Assembly: GCA_050011535.1 (NCBI GenBank)
Contig: JBEKIX010000169.1
Location: 1 to 6,517, forward strand
Length of the DNA: 6,517 nt
Direction: 5' to 3'
Source of the DNA: JAFNAG01 sp050011535
GTDB taxonomy: Bacteria > Acidobacteriota > UBA6911
Shown here: piece after piece, positions 1 to 4,652 of the stretch
Position numbering within the stretch: position 1 is the first letter of the stretch
How the letters are laid out: the number at the start of each line of letters is the position of its first letter
Notes under the pieces: model-generated
The model's input: only the letters and a program-made list of their open reading frames with translations
What the model was told of the DNA's origin: nothing
Databases searched by the model: none
Position numbers and translations under genes: made by a program

Positions 1-1
1 T

Positions 2-463
2 TTCAATCGCGGCGCGAACGGCATCGACGGCACGCTGTCCACGGCGCTCGGCGTGGCGCACGGCAACCGGCCGGCGGTGCTGCTCACCGGCGACCTCGCG
101 CTGCTGCACGACACCAACGGCTTCCTGCTGCGGCCCAGGCTGCGCGGCAGCCTGACCGTCGTGCTGATCAACAATCATGGCGGCGGTATTTTTGAGATGC
201 TGCCGGTGGCAAAGTTCGATCCGCCCTTCGAGGAGTTCTTCGCCACGCCGCAGGAGGTCGACTTTGCGAAGTTGTGCTCCGCCTACGGCGCGGAGCACGT
301 GCTCGTGCGGGACTGGTTCCATTTCATGGAACTCATTTCGACGCTGCCGGCGACCGGCCTGCGCGTGCTGGAACTGTGGACGGATCGGAAGCGCGACGCT
401 GCCTTCCGGCGCGAATTGTTTCTTGCCGCGTCTCAGTCCGCGGAGCAGGCGTTTGCTTCGTAG
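2..463 (+). CDS. menD: MenD, 2-succinyl-5-enolpyruvyl-6-hydroxy-3-cyclohexene-1-carboxylate synthase, C-terminal part (5' end outside window)
   Basis: This is the C-terminal 153 residues of a thiamine-diphosphate (ThDP) enzyme that joins isochorismate and 2-oxoglutarate in the cytoplasm to make SEPHCHC, an early menaquinone precursor. The reading frame is open from base 2, so the start lies outside the window. The visible part begins with the family signature NRGANGIDGTLSTALG, then GDLALLHDTN. The ThDP/Mg-binding pattern is seen as GD at visible residues 30-31 and the NN of LINNHGGGIF at 57-58. After NN there are about 95 residues to the TAG stop, in line with a normal MenD C-terminus, so the gene does not look truncated at its 3' end. 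Codon use is GC-rich. menB, usually a near neighbour, lies 4.2 kb downstream on the same strand. The identification is strong; only the N-terminal domains are unseen. Confidence 0.93.
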   Translation, partial: FNRGANGIDGTLSTALGVAHGNRPAVLLTGDLALLHDTNGFLLRPRLRGSLTVVLINNHGGGIFEMLPVAKFDPPFEEFFATPQEVDFAKLCSAYGAEHVLVRDWFHFMELISTLPATGLRVLELWTDRKRDAAFRRELFLAASQSAEQAFAS

Positions 464-564
464 GAGTCCGCCCTCATCTAGCCGCAGCTCCGCCAGGGTG
501 AAGGTCGGTTGTCCTCGCCGTGGCTCCATCAGCGCGAAGACAGTTCTGGTCGCGCGGTAGCTCA
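464..564. other. GC-rich spacer downstream of menD, nothing convincing
   Basis: Between the menD stop and the structured element starting near 565 I find no RNA gene, no clear terminator and no ORF with a recognisable product. A minus-strand frame stays open here and reads into the menD antisense (it includes RTVFALMEPRRGQPTF), but it has no credible start or family match. It could be a degraded gene end, or chance in GC-rich DNA. Confidence 0.4.
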
Positions 565-659
565 AACTTTACAGACCTGCCACACTAGGCGGCGGCGCGA
601 CGGGTGCGTCAGCAGCCGGCGTGACGCTGGCCGGCGTCTGTAGTGTCGGCTGGTTAGGC
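561..659 (-). repeat. attC-like structured element downstream of the TonB-domain gene
   Basis: On the minus strand a perfect integron-type core site, GCCTAAC (659-653, consensus RYYYAAC), lies four bases after the TAA of the TonB-domain gene. Next to it the two ends of the element pair: plus-strand GCCACACTA (579-587) is complementary to TAGTGTCGGC (641-650) except for one unpaired base at 647, which resembles the extrahelical base of attC sites. Inside is a second stem, GCGTCA (606-611) with TGACGC (622-627). A short open frame here encodes an Ala/Pro-rich peptide starting MPNQPTLQTP, probably not a gene. Weak points: the opposite core is degenerate (CTCAAAC at 561-567, 5 of 7 matches) and the two spacers are unequal. 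A REP-type or terminator hairpin is the alternative. Confidence 0.35.
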
Positions 660-662
660 ATT

Positions 663-1079
663 TTACTCATCCATTGGGTACTTAAACTGGAATTCAAATT
701 CGACGACGGATTTGCATGGCTCATTCCCTCGCTTGGCTGGGCGAAAGGACCAAAGCGAAATAGCCTCTTTGACTGCACTTTCGAATTCTACAGATGTAGC
801 TTCCTTTACGCTGACCTTATCAATCACACCTGATTCATCTATTGAAACCGTAACCTTAACGAGTCCTTCGATTCCTTGGCTGCGCATCTTGATCGGATAC
901 TCTGGTAGCGGCTGCCGCATAGGCTCTGGCAGTGGAGCGCCCAGTGGTACTCGCGGAATCATCTTTATCTCAATGCTATGGCAAAGCTGAGATGGCCGTG
1001 TCTGGCCTGCTGTATCGGAAACGAGAGATTCGCCAGTCAGTACGGCTACGAGAAAGCAGATGAGGTGAAGTTTTTTCAT
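663..1079 (-). CDS. Small exported protein with a TonB C-terminal domain
   Basis: This 138-residue protein starts MKKLHLICFLVAVLTG, a good Sec signal peptide (two Lys, then a hydrophobic core) with probable cleavage around residues 20-26. Residues 59-134 fit the TonB C-terminal domain: PEYPIKMRSQGIEG, then VKVTVSIDESGVIDKV, then the LWSFRPA segment. In true TonB proteins this domain contacts the TonB box of outer-membrane receptors, linked to an inner-membrane anchor by a long Pro-rich stretch. Here the linker is only about 30 residues and the N-terminus looks cleavable, so the protein may be a free periplasmic domain rather than an energy transducer. Cys33 and Cys122 could form a disulfide. 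The ATG start is favoured by the signal peptide; the ribosome site is weak. Clearly lower GC than menD and an attC-like element at its stop suggest horizontal acquisition. No ExbB/ExbD is nearby. Confidence 0.75.
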   Translation of the reverse strand: MKKLHLICFLVAVLTGESLVSDTAGQTRPSQLCHSIEIKMIPRVPLGAPLPEPMRQPLPEYPIKMRSQGIEGLVKVTVSIDESGVIDKVSVKEATSVEFESAVKEAISLWSFRPAKRGNEPCKSVVEFEFQFKYPMDE

Positions 1080-1135
1080 CTTTTGCCGAACAGTGTTAAT
1101 GAAACATAGAAGCCGAATCTGGGTATGGGGGATTC

Positions 1136-1158
1136 TTGGCTTTTCCGACTAAAGCCAA
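1136..1158. repeat. Inverted repeat, 8-bp stem, 7-nt loop
   Basis: TTGGCTTT (1136-1143) and AAAGCCAA (1151-1158) are perfectly complementary around a 7-base loop. The element lies 57 bases upstream of the TonB-domain gene start. Stem GC is low and no clean T run follows, so a terminator role is uncertain; it may be an operator or chance. A related string, TTTGGCTTTTG, recurs near 1255-1265. Confidence 0.35.
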
Positions 1159-1274
1159 AAGAAATTATGGAGCAACGGAAATGATCATTCATGGAATCCC
1201 GTTGTCGCCGAAACGAATGAAAGGAATCAGGCCGGGTCGGGCGCTCCGATGATCTTTGGCTTTTGCGAGTTGAC

Positions 1275-1294
1275 GGCGGACCGGGAGGTCCGCC
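1275..1294. repeat. Strong GC hairpin, 8-bp stem with tetraloop
   Basis: GGCGGACC (1275-1282) pairs perfectly with GGTCCGCC (1287-1294) across the four-base loop GGGA. It is stable in either strand but has no T run, so it is not a standard intrinsic terminator. It sits with the two hairpins at 1319-1372 and probably belongs to the same intergenic repeat cluster, although its loop lacks the CTTCAG motif of those two. Confidence 0.55.
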
Positions 1295-1318
1295 CTCCAT
1301 GCGATTGTTGGATCGCGT

Positions 1319-1341
1319 AGCGCAGTGCTTCAGCCTGCGCT
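1319..1341 (+). repeat. REP-like hairpin unit A
   Basis: AGCGCAG (1319-1325) pairs with CTGCGCT (1335-1341) around the loop TGCTTCAGC. It is a divergent copy, on the opposite strand, of the unit at 1350-1372: 17 of 23 positions match. The two form an inverted pair separated by 8 bases, as in REP/BIME clusters. Confidence 0.6.
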
Positions 1342-1349
1342 GTAAGAGA

Positions 1350-1372
1350 AGTGCGGTCTGAAGAACCGCACT
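1350..1372 (-). repeat. REP-like hairpin unit B, overlapping the acetyltransferase stop codon
   Basis: AGTGCGGT (1350-1357) pairs perfectly with ACCGCACT (1365-1372); on the minus strand the loop reads TCTTCAG. Two of the three bases of the TAG stop of the acetyltransferase gene (1373-1371) lie inside the stem, so the hairpin forms the immediate 3' end of that transcript. It could protect or terminate the mRNA of the kinase/acetyltransferase pair. No T run follows. Confidence 0.6.
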
Positions 1373-1814
1373 ACGATGGTGGCGCCAGCGGCTTCTGCAC
1401 GAGCACCAAGTCCTCGCGCGCGGCCCAGCCGTGTTTCAGCCAAAACGCCCGTCCCGCCTCGTTATCCGCGTAGAGGAAGATATTGCACTTGAGCATGCCG
1501 CACTTCTTGAGCTCGGCGAGCACGGCTTCTACCAATGCCCGGCCGAGACCGCGACGGCGCCAGGCCGGAGTTACGGCCAGATGGTGCAGATAACCGCGGC
1601 GCCCGTCATGTCCGCCCAGCACGGCGCCGATGATGCGCCCGCCGGCGACCGCCACGAAACTCATGCCCGGGTTGCGCGCCAGATAGGCGCCGATGGCCGC
1701 GCGCTCGTCGGACTCGTTCAGTCCAATGCCCTCGGTGGCGCGCCAGAGGGCGACGACCTCGTCGTAGTCGGCGAGGGTCATCCGACGCAGCTGCCAGTCG
1801 GATCGGGCGTTCAT
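1371..1814 (-). CDS. GNAT-family N-acetyltransferase, YpeA-like
   Basis: A 147-residue cytoplasmic acetyltransferase of the GNAT fold, which moves an acetyl group from acetyl-CoA to an amine. Motif A, the pyrophosphate-binding loop, is clear: HLAVTPAWRRRGLGRAL at residues 78-94, with the R-x-x-G-x-G pattern at 86-91. Before it are the strands SFVAVAGGRIIGAVLGGHDG (52-71); after it NIFLYADNEAGRAFWLKHGW (111-130) supplies the usual C-terminal half. The arrangement resembles E. coli YpeA, whose substrate I cannot infer from this sequence. The frame is open further upstream, but the ATG at 1814 is preferred because it overlaps the stop of the kinase gene as ATGA and gives a standard GNAT length. 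No Shine-Dalgarno is visible, so translation probably depends on coupling to the kinase. The stop codon lies in a REP-like hairpin. Confidence 0.88.
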   Translation of the reverse strand: MNARSDWQLRRMTLADYDEVVALWRATEGIGLNESDERAAIGAYLARNPGMSFVAVAGGRIIGAVLGGHDGRRGYLHHLAVTPAWRRRGLGRALVEAVLAELKKCGMLKCNIFLYADNEAGRAFWLKHGWAAREDLVLVQKPLAPPS

Positions 1815-2905
1815 GCCGGCAGCGGCAGGCGGATGCGGAAGGTGGTGCCGGCGCCCTTTTTTGACGCGAAGGTGATCTCGCCGCCGTGCGCTTCCACAAT
1901 GCCCTTGGCAATCGCCAGCCCGAGGCCGGTGCCACCTTGCTTGCCATGGGTGGTGAAGGGCTGAAAGAGCGTACTCCAGATGACCTTGGGGATGCCGGGG
2001 CCATTGTCGCGCAGGGTGATCTCGCACGCGCCCTTGCGACGCCGTGCCGTGAGAGTGATGGCGCCGTCATGGCCGGGACCGATCGCCTCAATGGCGTTGC
2101 TCAGGAGGTTTTGCAGCACCCGGATCATCCGGTCGTGATCCAGCACGACGCTCAGGTTGGCGGCGCGGATGCGCAGGGTGATGCCGGCATTGCGCACCGT
2201 TTCCGCATTGAGGGAGATCAGGTCGGCGAAAAGCTCGCGCAGGGACACCGGGCGCCGGTCCAGGCGGGCTTCGCCGCGGGCAAATTCGAGCACCTCCTCG
2301 ACCATGGAGCCCATGCGCCGGAGCTGCCGGTTGATGGTGGCGCAGGCCTGCCGGGTGGATTCGTCGTCGTAATGCCTACTGATCGTGCCGAGCGAGAGCT
2401 GGATGGAGGTTACGGGGCTGCGGAAGTCGTGCAGGATGCTATTGGCCATTTCGCCGATGAGCGTGATCTTTTCCTTGCGGATCACCTCCTGCACGAAACG
2501 CGCGTTGGTCTCGCGCAGGTTCGCGATCACATGCATGAACAGGCCCATGGTCGTCTCCCACGGGCACCGGCTCAGTACGTCGAGGAAGATCCGGCGGGGC
2601 AGCATGGCCGCCTTGACCGCGGTTTGCGTCATCACGCGGGCGCTGCGTCCGCTGCCGTCGAGCACGCCGAGTTCGCCGAAATAGTCGTTTTCGCTGGCGT
2701 AGGCGAGCGTGTGATAGTGGTCGCCGCTCGAGTGCTTGAGAATTTCCACCCGGCCGGACAGCACCAGATAGATGGCGTCCGAGGGGTCGTTTTCCTCGAA
2801 GATGATCTTGCGGGCGGGGAAGTTCACCCGGTGCGCAGTCCTGGCCAGCCGTTCCGCGTGTTCAGGCGGAAAGAACCGGAAGAAGCGGTGCGCGATCAAT
2901 TCCAT
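1811..2905 (-). CDS. Soluble sensor histidine kinase with N-terminal cNMP-binding (CAP_ED) domain
   Basis: A 364-residue kinase without membrane segments, so probably cytoplasmic. Residues about 10-120 form a cyclic-nucleotide-binding-type domain (FPARKIIFEENDPSDAIYLVLSGRVEIL, then FGELGVLDGSGRSARV at 76-91, keeping the GE and RSA features of the phosphate-binding cassette). A helical linker leads to the H-box HDFRSP (phospho-acceptor His159). The ATPase domain is complete: N-box LQNLLSNAIEAI (264-275), G1 DNGPGI (300-305), F-box LFQPF (313-317), G2 GGTGLGLAI (324-332). All catalytic motifs look intact. No response regulator is encoded in the window, so the partner is elsewhere. The frame continues upstream to a TTG at 2959, but the ATG at 2905 is chosen because the added residues look non-conserved; neither start has a good ribosome site. 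Its stop overlaps the start of the acetyltransferase. Whether it binds cAMP, c-di-GMP or no nucleotide is unknown. Confidence 0.9.
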   Translation of the reverse strand: MELIAHRFFRFFPPEHAERLARTAHRVNFPARKIIFEENDPSDAIYLVLSGRVEILKHSSGDHYHTLAYASENDYFGELGVLDGSGRSARVMTQTAVKAAMLPRRIFLDVLSRCPWETTMGLFMHVIANLRETNARFVQEVIRKEKITLIGEMANSILHDFRSPVTSIQLSLGTISRHYDDESTRQACATINRQLRRMGSMVEEVLEFARGEARLDRRPVSLRELFADLISLNAETVRNAGITLRIRAANLSVVLDHDRMIRVLQNLLSNAIEAIGPGHDGAITLTARRRKGACEITLRDNGPGIPKVIWSTLFQPFTTHGKQGGTGLGLAIAKGIVEAHGGEITFASKKGAGTTFRIRLPLPA

Positions 2906-3011
2906 GACATTCGCCGGGCCGGCCTTATGCCAGCAACGGCCCCGGCGTGAGTCGAGCAAAACTGGGGTCAGTTGGTCAGTTTGTAGGCTTCCAAATCAGG
3001 GCAATACCGAC
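2906..3011. other. Short gap between the Fic and kinase genes
   Basis: No terminator with a T run is visible after the Fic stop. The gap contains GGTCAGTT twice in tandem (2966-2981) beside CAAAACTGGGGTCAG (2957-2971). That string resembles one I have seen at REP-type element ends, but this is memory only. The kinase promoter should lie here; I see no convincing -35/-10 pair. Confidence 0.3.
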
Positions 3012-4121
3012 CTAAAGCACGGTCTTGCCTTCACACAGGTTTATTAGTTCCGAAAGGACAAGCACAGATGACCTTCTGCCCTTCCCTTCGCGTACGACCT
3101 TAAGGATATTTTTTTCGCGCAATTGCCGTAACATTATCGCCACCATTTGCGGACTGGGCATCCGTGCGGCGTGAGCCAAACTACTGGCCCTGAAAATGGG
3201 CCGTTCAAAAAGGTGGTCGAGTAATGGAACGGCATACTGTGAATGCGTTATCACAAGCACCTCATCTTTTAACCGTTCATAAAGGTCCAATATCGCTTTA
3301 GCCGTCATCGCATTGATCTCAGCCTGTGATTCTAGCGCAGAAAGAAAAAAGTTAAGCCATTTATCCCACGAACCAGGAGTGCCGAGTTCTCGCAAATGTG
3401 AAACGTACAGATCGCGGTTTTTCTCTAAGTAGCTAGAGAGGTAAAACATTGGCCGCGAGAGCACCTTTTTTTCATGAAGAAACAAGGGAATAAGAATACG
3501 CCCAATTCGACCGTTGCCGTCTAGAAAGGGGTGGATAATCTCAAATTGAGCATGGGCCAATGCCAACTGAGCAAGCGGGTCGAGTTCTTCTGAATGGTAA
3601 TAGTTTTCCCAGTTCGTCAGGAGTTCAGGAACGTATAATTGGTGCGGAGGCACAAAACTCGCTTCCTCGATCTTGCAGCCTTTTGACCCAATCCAGTTTT
3701 GTTCCGTGCGAAAACGGCCAGGTATTCGGTCTCTTCCCCTAACACTTTTCATGAGGACTTCATGCAGCTTTAGGAGAAGATTCAAATTGAAAGGTTTCTC
3801 TTTGAGTTCTGTTTCAGCTAAACGAAGTGCCTTGCGGTAGTTTAGAATCTCAAAAATATCGTTCTGTTTTTCGGCATCCGCGATTTTCTCTCCTGCCTCA
3901 AATTTCAACACTTCGTCGAATGACGCTTGGGTTCCCTCAATGCGTGAAGAAAGGACTGCCTCCTGCGTTGTGAGAGGTGAAAGCAATACCTCTGGATTTG
4001 GCACGCCGTAAAGAGCGCCATCGTATTTCGCTAGCGCTCTGTTAGCACGGCCTAGAAGCGACACATGCAATGGCCAATTGATGTGCTTGATCGGAAGGTG
4101 CTCGGCTTCAAAGGGGAGCAT
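3012..4121 (-). CDS. Fic-family protein adenylyltransferase with inhibitory motif and C-terminal winged helix
   Basis: A 369-residue Fic enzyme of the long class that resembles Shewanella SoFic in size and layout. Fic proteins transfer AMP from ATP to Ser, Thr or Tyr side chains of target proteins. The catalytic motif is intact, HPFLDGNGRIGR at residues 197-208, with His197 as the likely base. The inhibitory helix lies N-terminal of the Fic core, SSRIEG at 58-63, whose Glu62 would block productive ATP binding (class II self-inhibition). The substrate-binding flap follows FRTEQNWIGSKG. The last 65 or so residues look like a winged helix (SLAHAARMPSPQMVAIMLRQL, then GKGRRSSVLVLSEL), which may bind DNA. 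The frame extends up to a TTG at 4196, but family members begin near MLPFEAEHL, so the ATG at 4121 is used; no Shine-Dalgarno is seen. Its GC content is far lower than the kinase and menB genes, suggesting transfer. No separate antitoxin is present, as expected when the inhibitor is built in. Confidence 0.9.
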   Translation of the reverse strand: MLPFEAEHLPIKHINWPLHVSLLGRANRALAKYDGALYGVPNPEVLLSPLTTQEAVLSSRIEGTQASFDEVLKFEAGEKIADAEKQNDIFEILNYRKALRLAETELKEKPFNLNLLLKLHEVLMKSVRGRDRIPGRFRTEQNWIGSKGCKIEEASFVPPHQLYVPELLTNWENYYHSEELDPLAQLALAHAQFEIIHPFLDGNGRIGRILIPLFLHEKKVLSRPMFYLSSYLEKNRDLYVSHLRELGTPGSWDKWLNFFLSALESQAEINAMTAKAILDLYERLKDEVLVITHSQYAVPLLDHLFERPIFRASSLAHAARMPSPQMVAIMLRQLREKNILKVVREGKGRRSSVLVLSELINLCEGKTVL

Positions 4122-4185
4122 AGTAAAATGAATTAGTGAAAGCAGATTAGCGGTAAAACGATTTGTGGAAAGCAAAAACGATTCT

Positions 4186-4213
4186 ATTAGATGCAAGATG
4201 TTTTGTATCTAAT
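4186..4213. promoter_or_regulatory. 28-bp imperfect palindrome upstream of fic, possible operator
   Basis: ATTAGATGCAA (4186-4196) and TTGTATCTAAT (4203-4213) are inverted copies with one mismatch and a 6-base centre, 65-92 bases before the Fic ATG. On the minus strand TTGACG (4237-4232) is a fair -35 box and a weak -10 (AATTAG, 4214-4209, 3 of 6) follows at 17 bases, so the palindrome would overlap the promoter. The Fic protein ends in a winged helix, making autoregulation a reasonable guess; a transposon end is the alternative. Confidence 0.4.
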
Positions 4214-4259
4214 TGGCTTGGGAAAAAAGGGCGTCAATTTCCGGATGTTTCCTAACAAA

Positions 4260-4346
4260 TTAACAGATAGTAACATGCATAGCTTTAGTGACGCGCAAGT
4301 CCTGATGAATACGGCAGAAGTTGTAGAGCGTGAAGTAGGCGCCAGC
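4260..4346 (-). pseudogene. C-terminal remnant of a DDE-type transposase
   Basis: The minus strand reads AGAYFTLYNFCRIHQDLRV followed by TKAM and a stop shortly after. The YNFCRIHxxLRVTxAM pattern is typical of the C-terminal end of a group of DDE transposases, which I recall being annotated as IS1-like. Only about 28 codons remain. The N-terminal and catalytic parts are gone, and after TKAM the sequence no longer follows the family. The remnant directly abuts the kup fragment in the same orientation but a different frame, with no terminal inverted repeat between them, so it marks a deletion scar and not an intact insertion sequence. Confidence 0.55.
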
Positions 4347-4350
4347 GCGT

Positions 4351-4446
4351 GCTCGTGCCGATGTCGCCGAACACGACCCCCAAGGCTCCGGCACCCAGCA
4401 CCAGCTGGGTGGTCCGTCCAGGGCTAACTCGTTCCGGTGAACTCAT
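4351..4446 (-). pseudogene. kup: 5' fragment of a kup-type potassium transporter gene
   Basis: From the ATG at 4446 the minus strand encodes 32 residues, MSSPERVSPGRTTQ followed by LVLGAGALGVVFGDIGTS. The run LGALGVVFGDIGTS is the first transmembrane segment and hallmark of Kup/HAK/KT potassium transporters. In intact proteins GDIGTS is followed by P-L-Y/F; here the frame turns into unrelated residues (TRWRLLH) exactly at the junction with the transposase remnant. The remaining 600 or so codons expected for the family are absent, so the gene is dead. GC content matches the host core, suggesting a native kup once stood beside menB and was lost in the event that left the transposase tail. Confidence 0.7.
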
Positions 4447-4450
4447 GAGC

Positions 4451-4541
4451 CGGTGATATTCGGCAACATCTGGACACGGTCCAAGAAATATTTCTCGGTG
4501 ATATTCGGCAACATCTGGACACGGTCCAAGAAATATTTCTC
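4451..4541. repeat. Exact tandem duplication of a 45-bp unit containing two palindromes
   Basis: Copies at 4451-4495 and 4496-4540 are identical in all 45 bases, plus one extra matching base at 4541. Each unit contains GGACACGGTCC (4472-4482, 4517-4527; 4-bp arms, 3-base centre) and the perfect 12-bp palindrome AGAAATATTTCT (4484-4495, 4529-4540). The repeat lies just upstream of the kup fragment and about 110 bp before menB. The period is a multiple of three, and reading frames pass through on both strands, but none has a recognisable product. It could be paired regulator sites left from the divergent kup/menB region, or a small mobile repeat duplicated by slippage. Confidence 0.9.
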
Positions 4542-4652
4542 CAGGCGCGCGGAATAACTAGATCGCGCCGTCGGGCTCAGTGCCGGGACGAGTTCTTTTC
4601 CCGGGTTGCGAACCAGTCGACAACCGCGCCGAAAAATCCCACGCTGCCAGGC
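4542..4652 (+). promoter_or_regulatory. Upstream region of menB
   Basis: With the kup fragment divergent, the menB promoter should lie here or in the 45-bp repeats. GGCGCG (4544-4549) and CGCGCC (4564-4569) form a 6-bp inverted repeat around a 14-base centre. TTGCGA near 4606 is a possible -35 box, but no acceptable -10 follows it at the right distance. The ribosome site before the menB ATG is weak (CCAGG). Confidence 0.25.

Larger units (their letters stand above)
1080..1349. other. Intergenic region with hairpins, no gene
   Basis: The gap between the TonB-domain gene and the acetyltransferase gene holds several inverted repeats (listed separately) and no convincing coding sequence. A minus-strand frame across 1076-1300 has low-complexity composition, no family features and a start inside a hairpin. 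Directly before the TonB-domain start, minus-strand GTTCGGC (1091-1085) matches the integron core GTTRRRY at 6 of 7 positions, which would be the other edge of a cassette if the attC reading is right. Confidence 0.5.

Noticed and set aside
464..564. Minus-strand frame containing RTVFALMEPRRGQPTF as a gene end
   Set aside because: It continues antisense into menD, has no start or stop consistent with a gene here, and I cannot name a family.
569..670. Short Ala/Pro-rich peptide frame after the TonB-domain gene
   Set aside because: It is fully explained by the inverted-repeat element. The MPNQPTLQTP start is a translation of the attC-like core.
1076..1300. 74-codon minus-strand frame in the hairpin-rich gap
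   Set aside because: It starts inside a repeat hairpin, has skewed composition and shows no family features or ribosome site.
1886..2950. 354-codon plus-strand open frame opposite the histidine kinase
   Set aside because: It is the antisense of a gene with full kinase motifs, is low-complexity and has no recognisable domain. GC-rich codon bias keeps such shadow frames open.
3012..4121. Fic as half of a two-gene Fic/antitoxin pair
   Set aside because: No small antitoxin gene lies upstream or downstream, and the inhibitory motif is inside the Fic protein itself.
4191..4427. 78-codon plus-strand frame across the kup/transposase scar
   Set aside because: It reads antisense through two recognisable gene fragments and ends in Arg/Cys-rich sequence without similarity to anything I know.
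4451..4541. CRISPR array
   Set aside because: The two copies are directly adjacent with no spacer, only two exist, and no cas gene is present.
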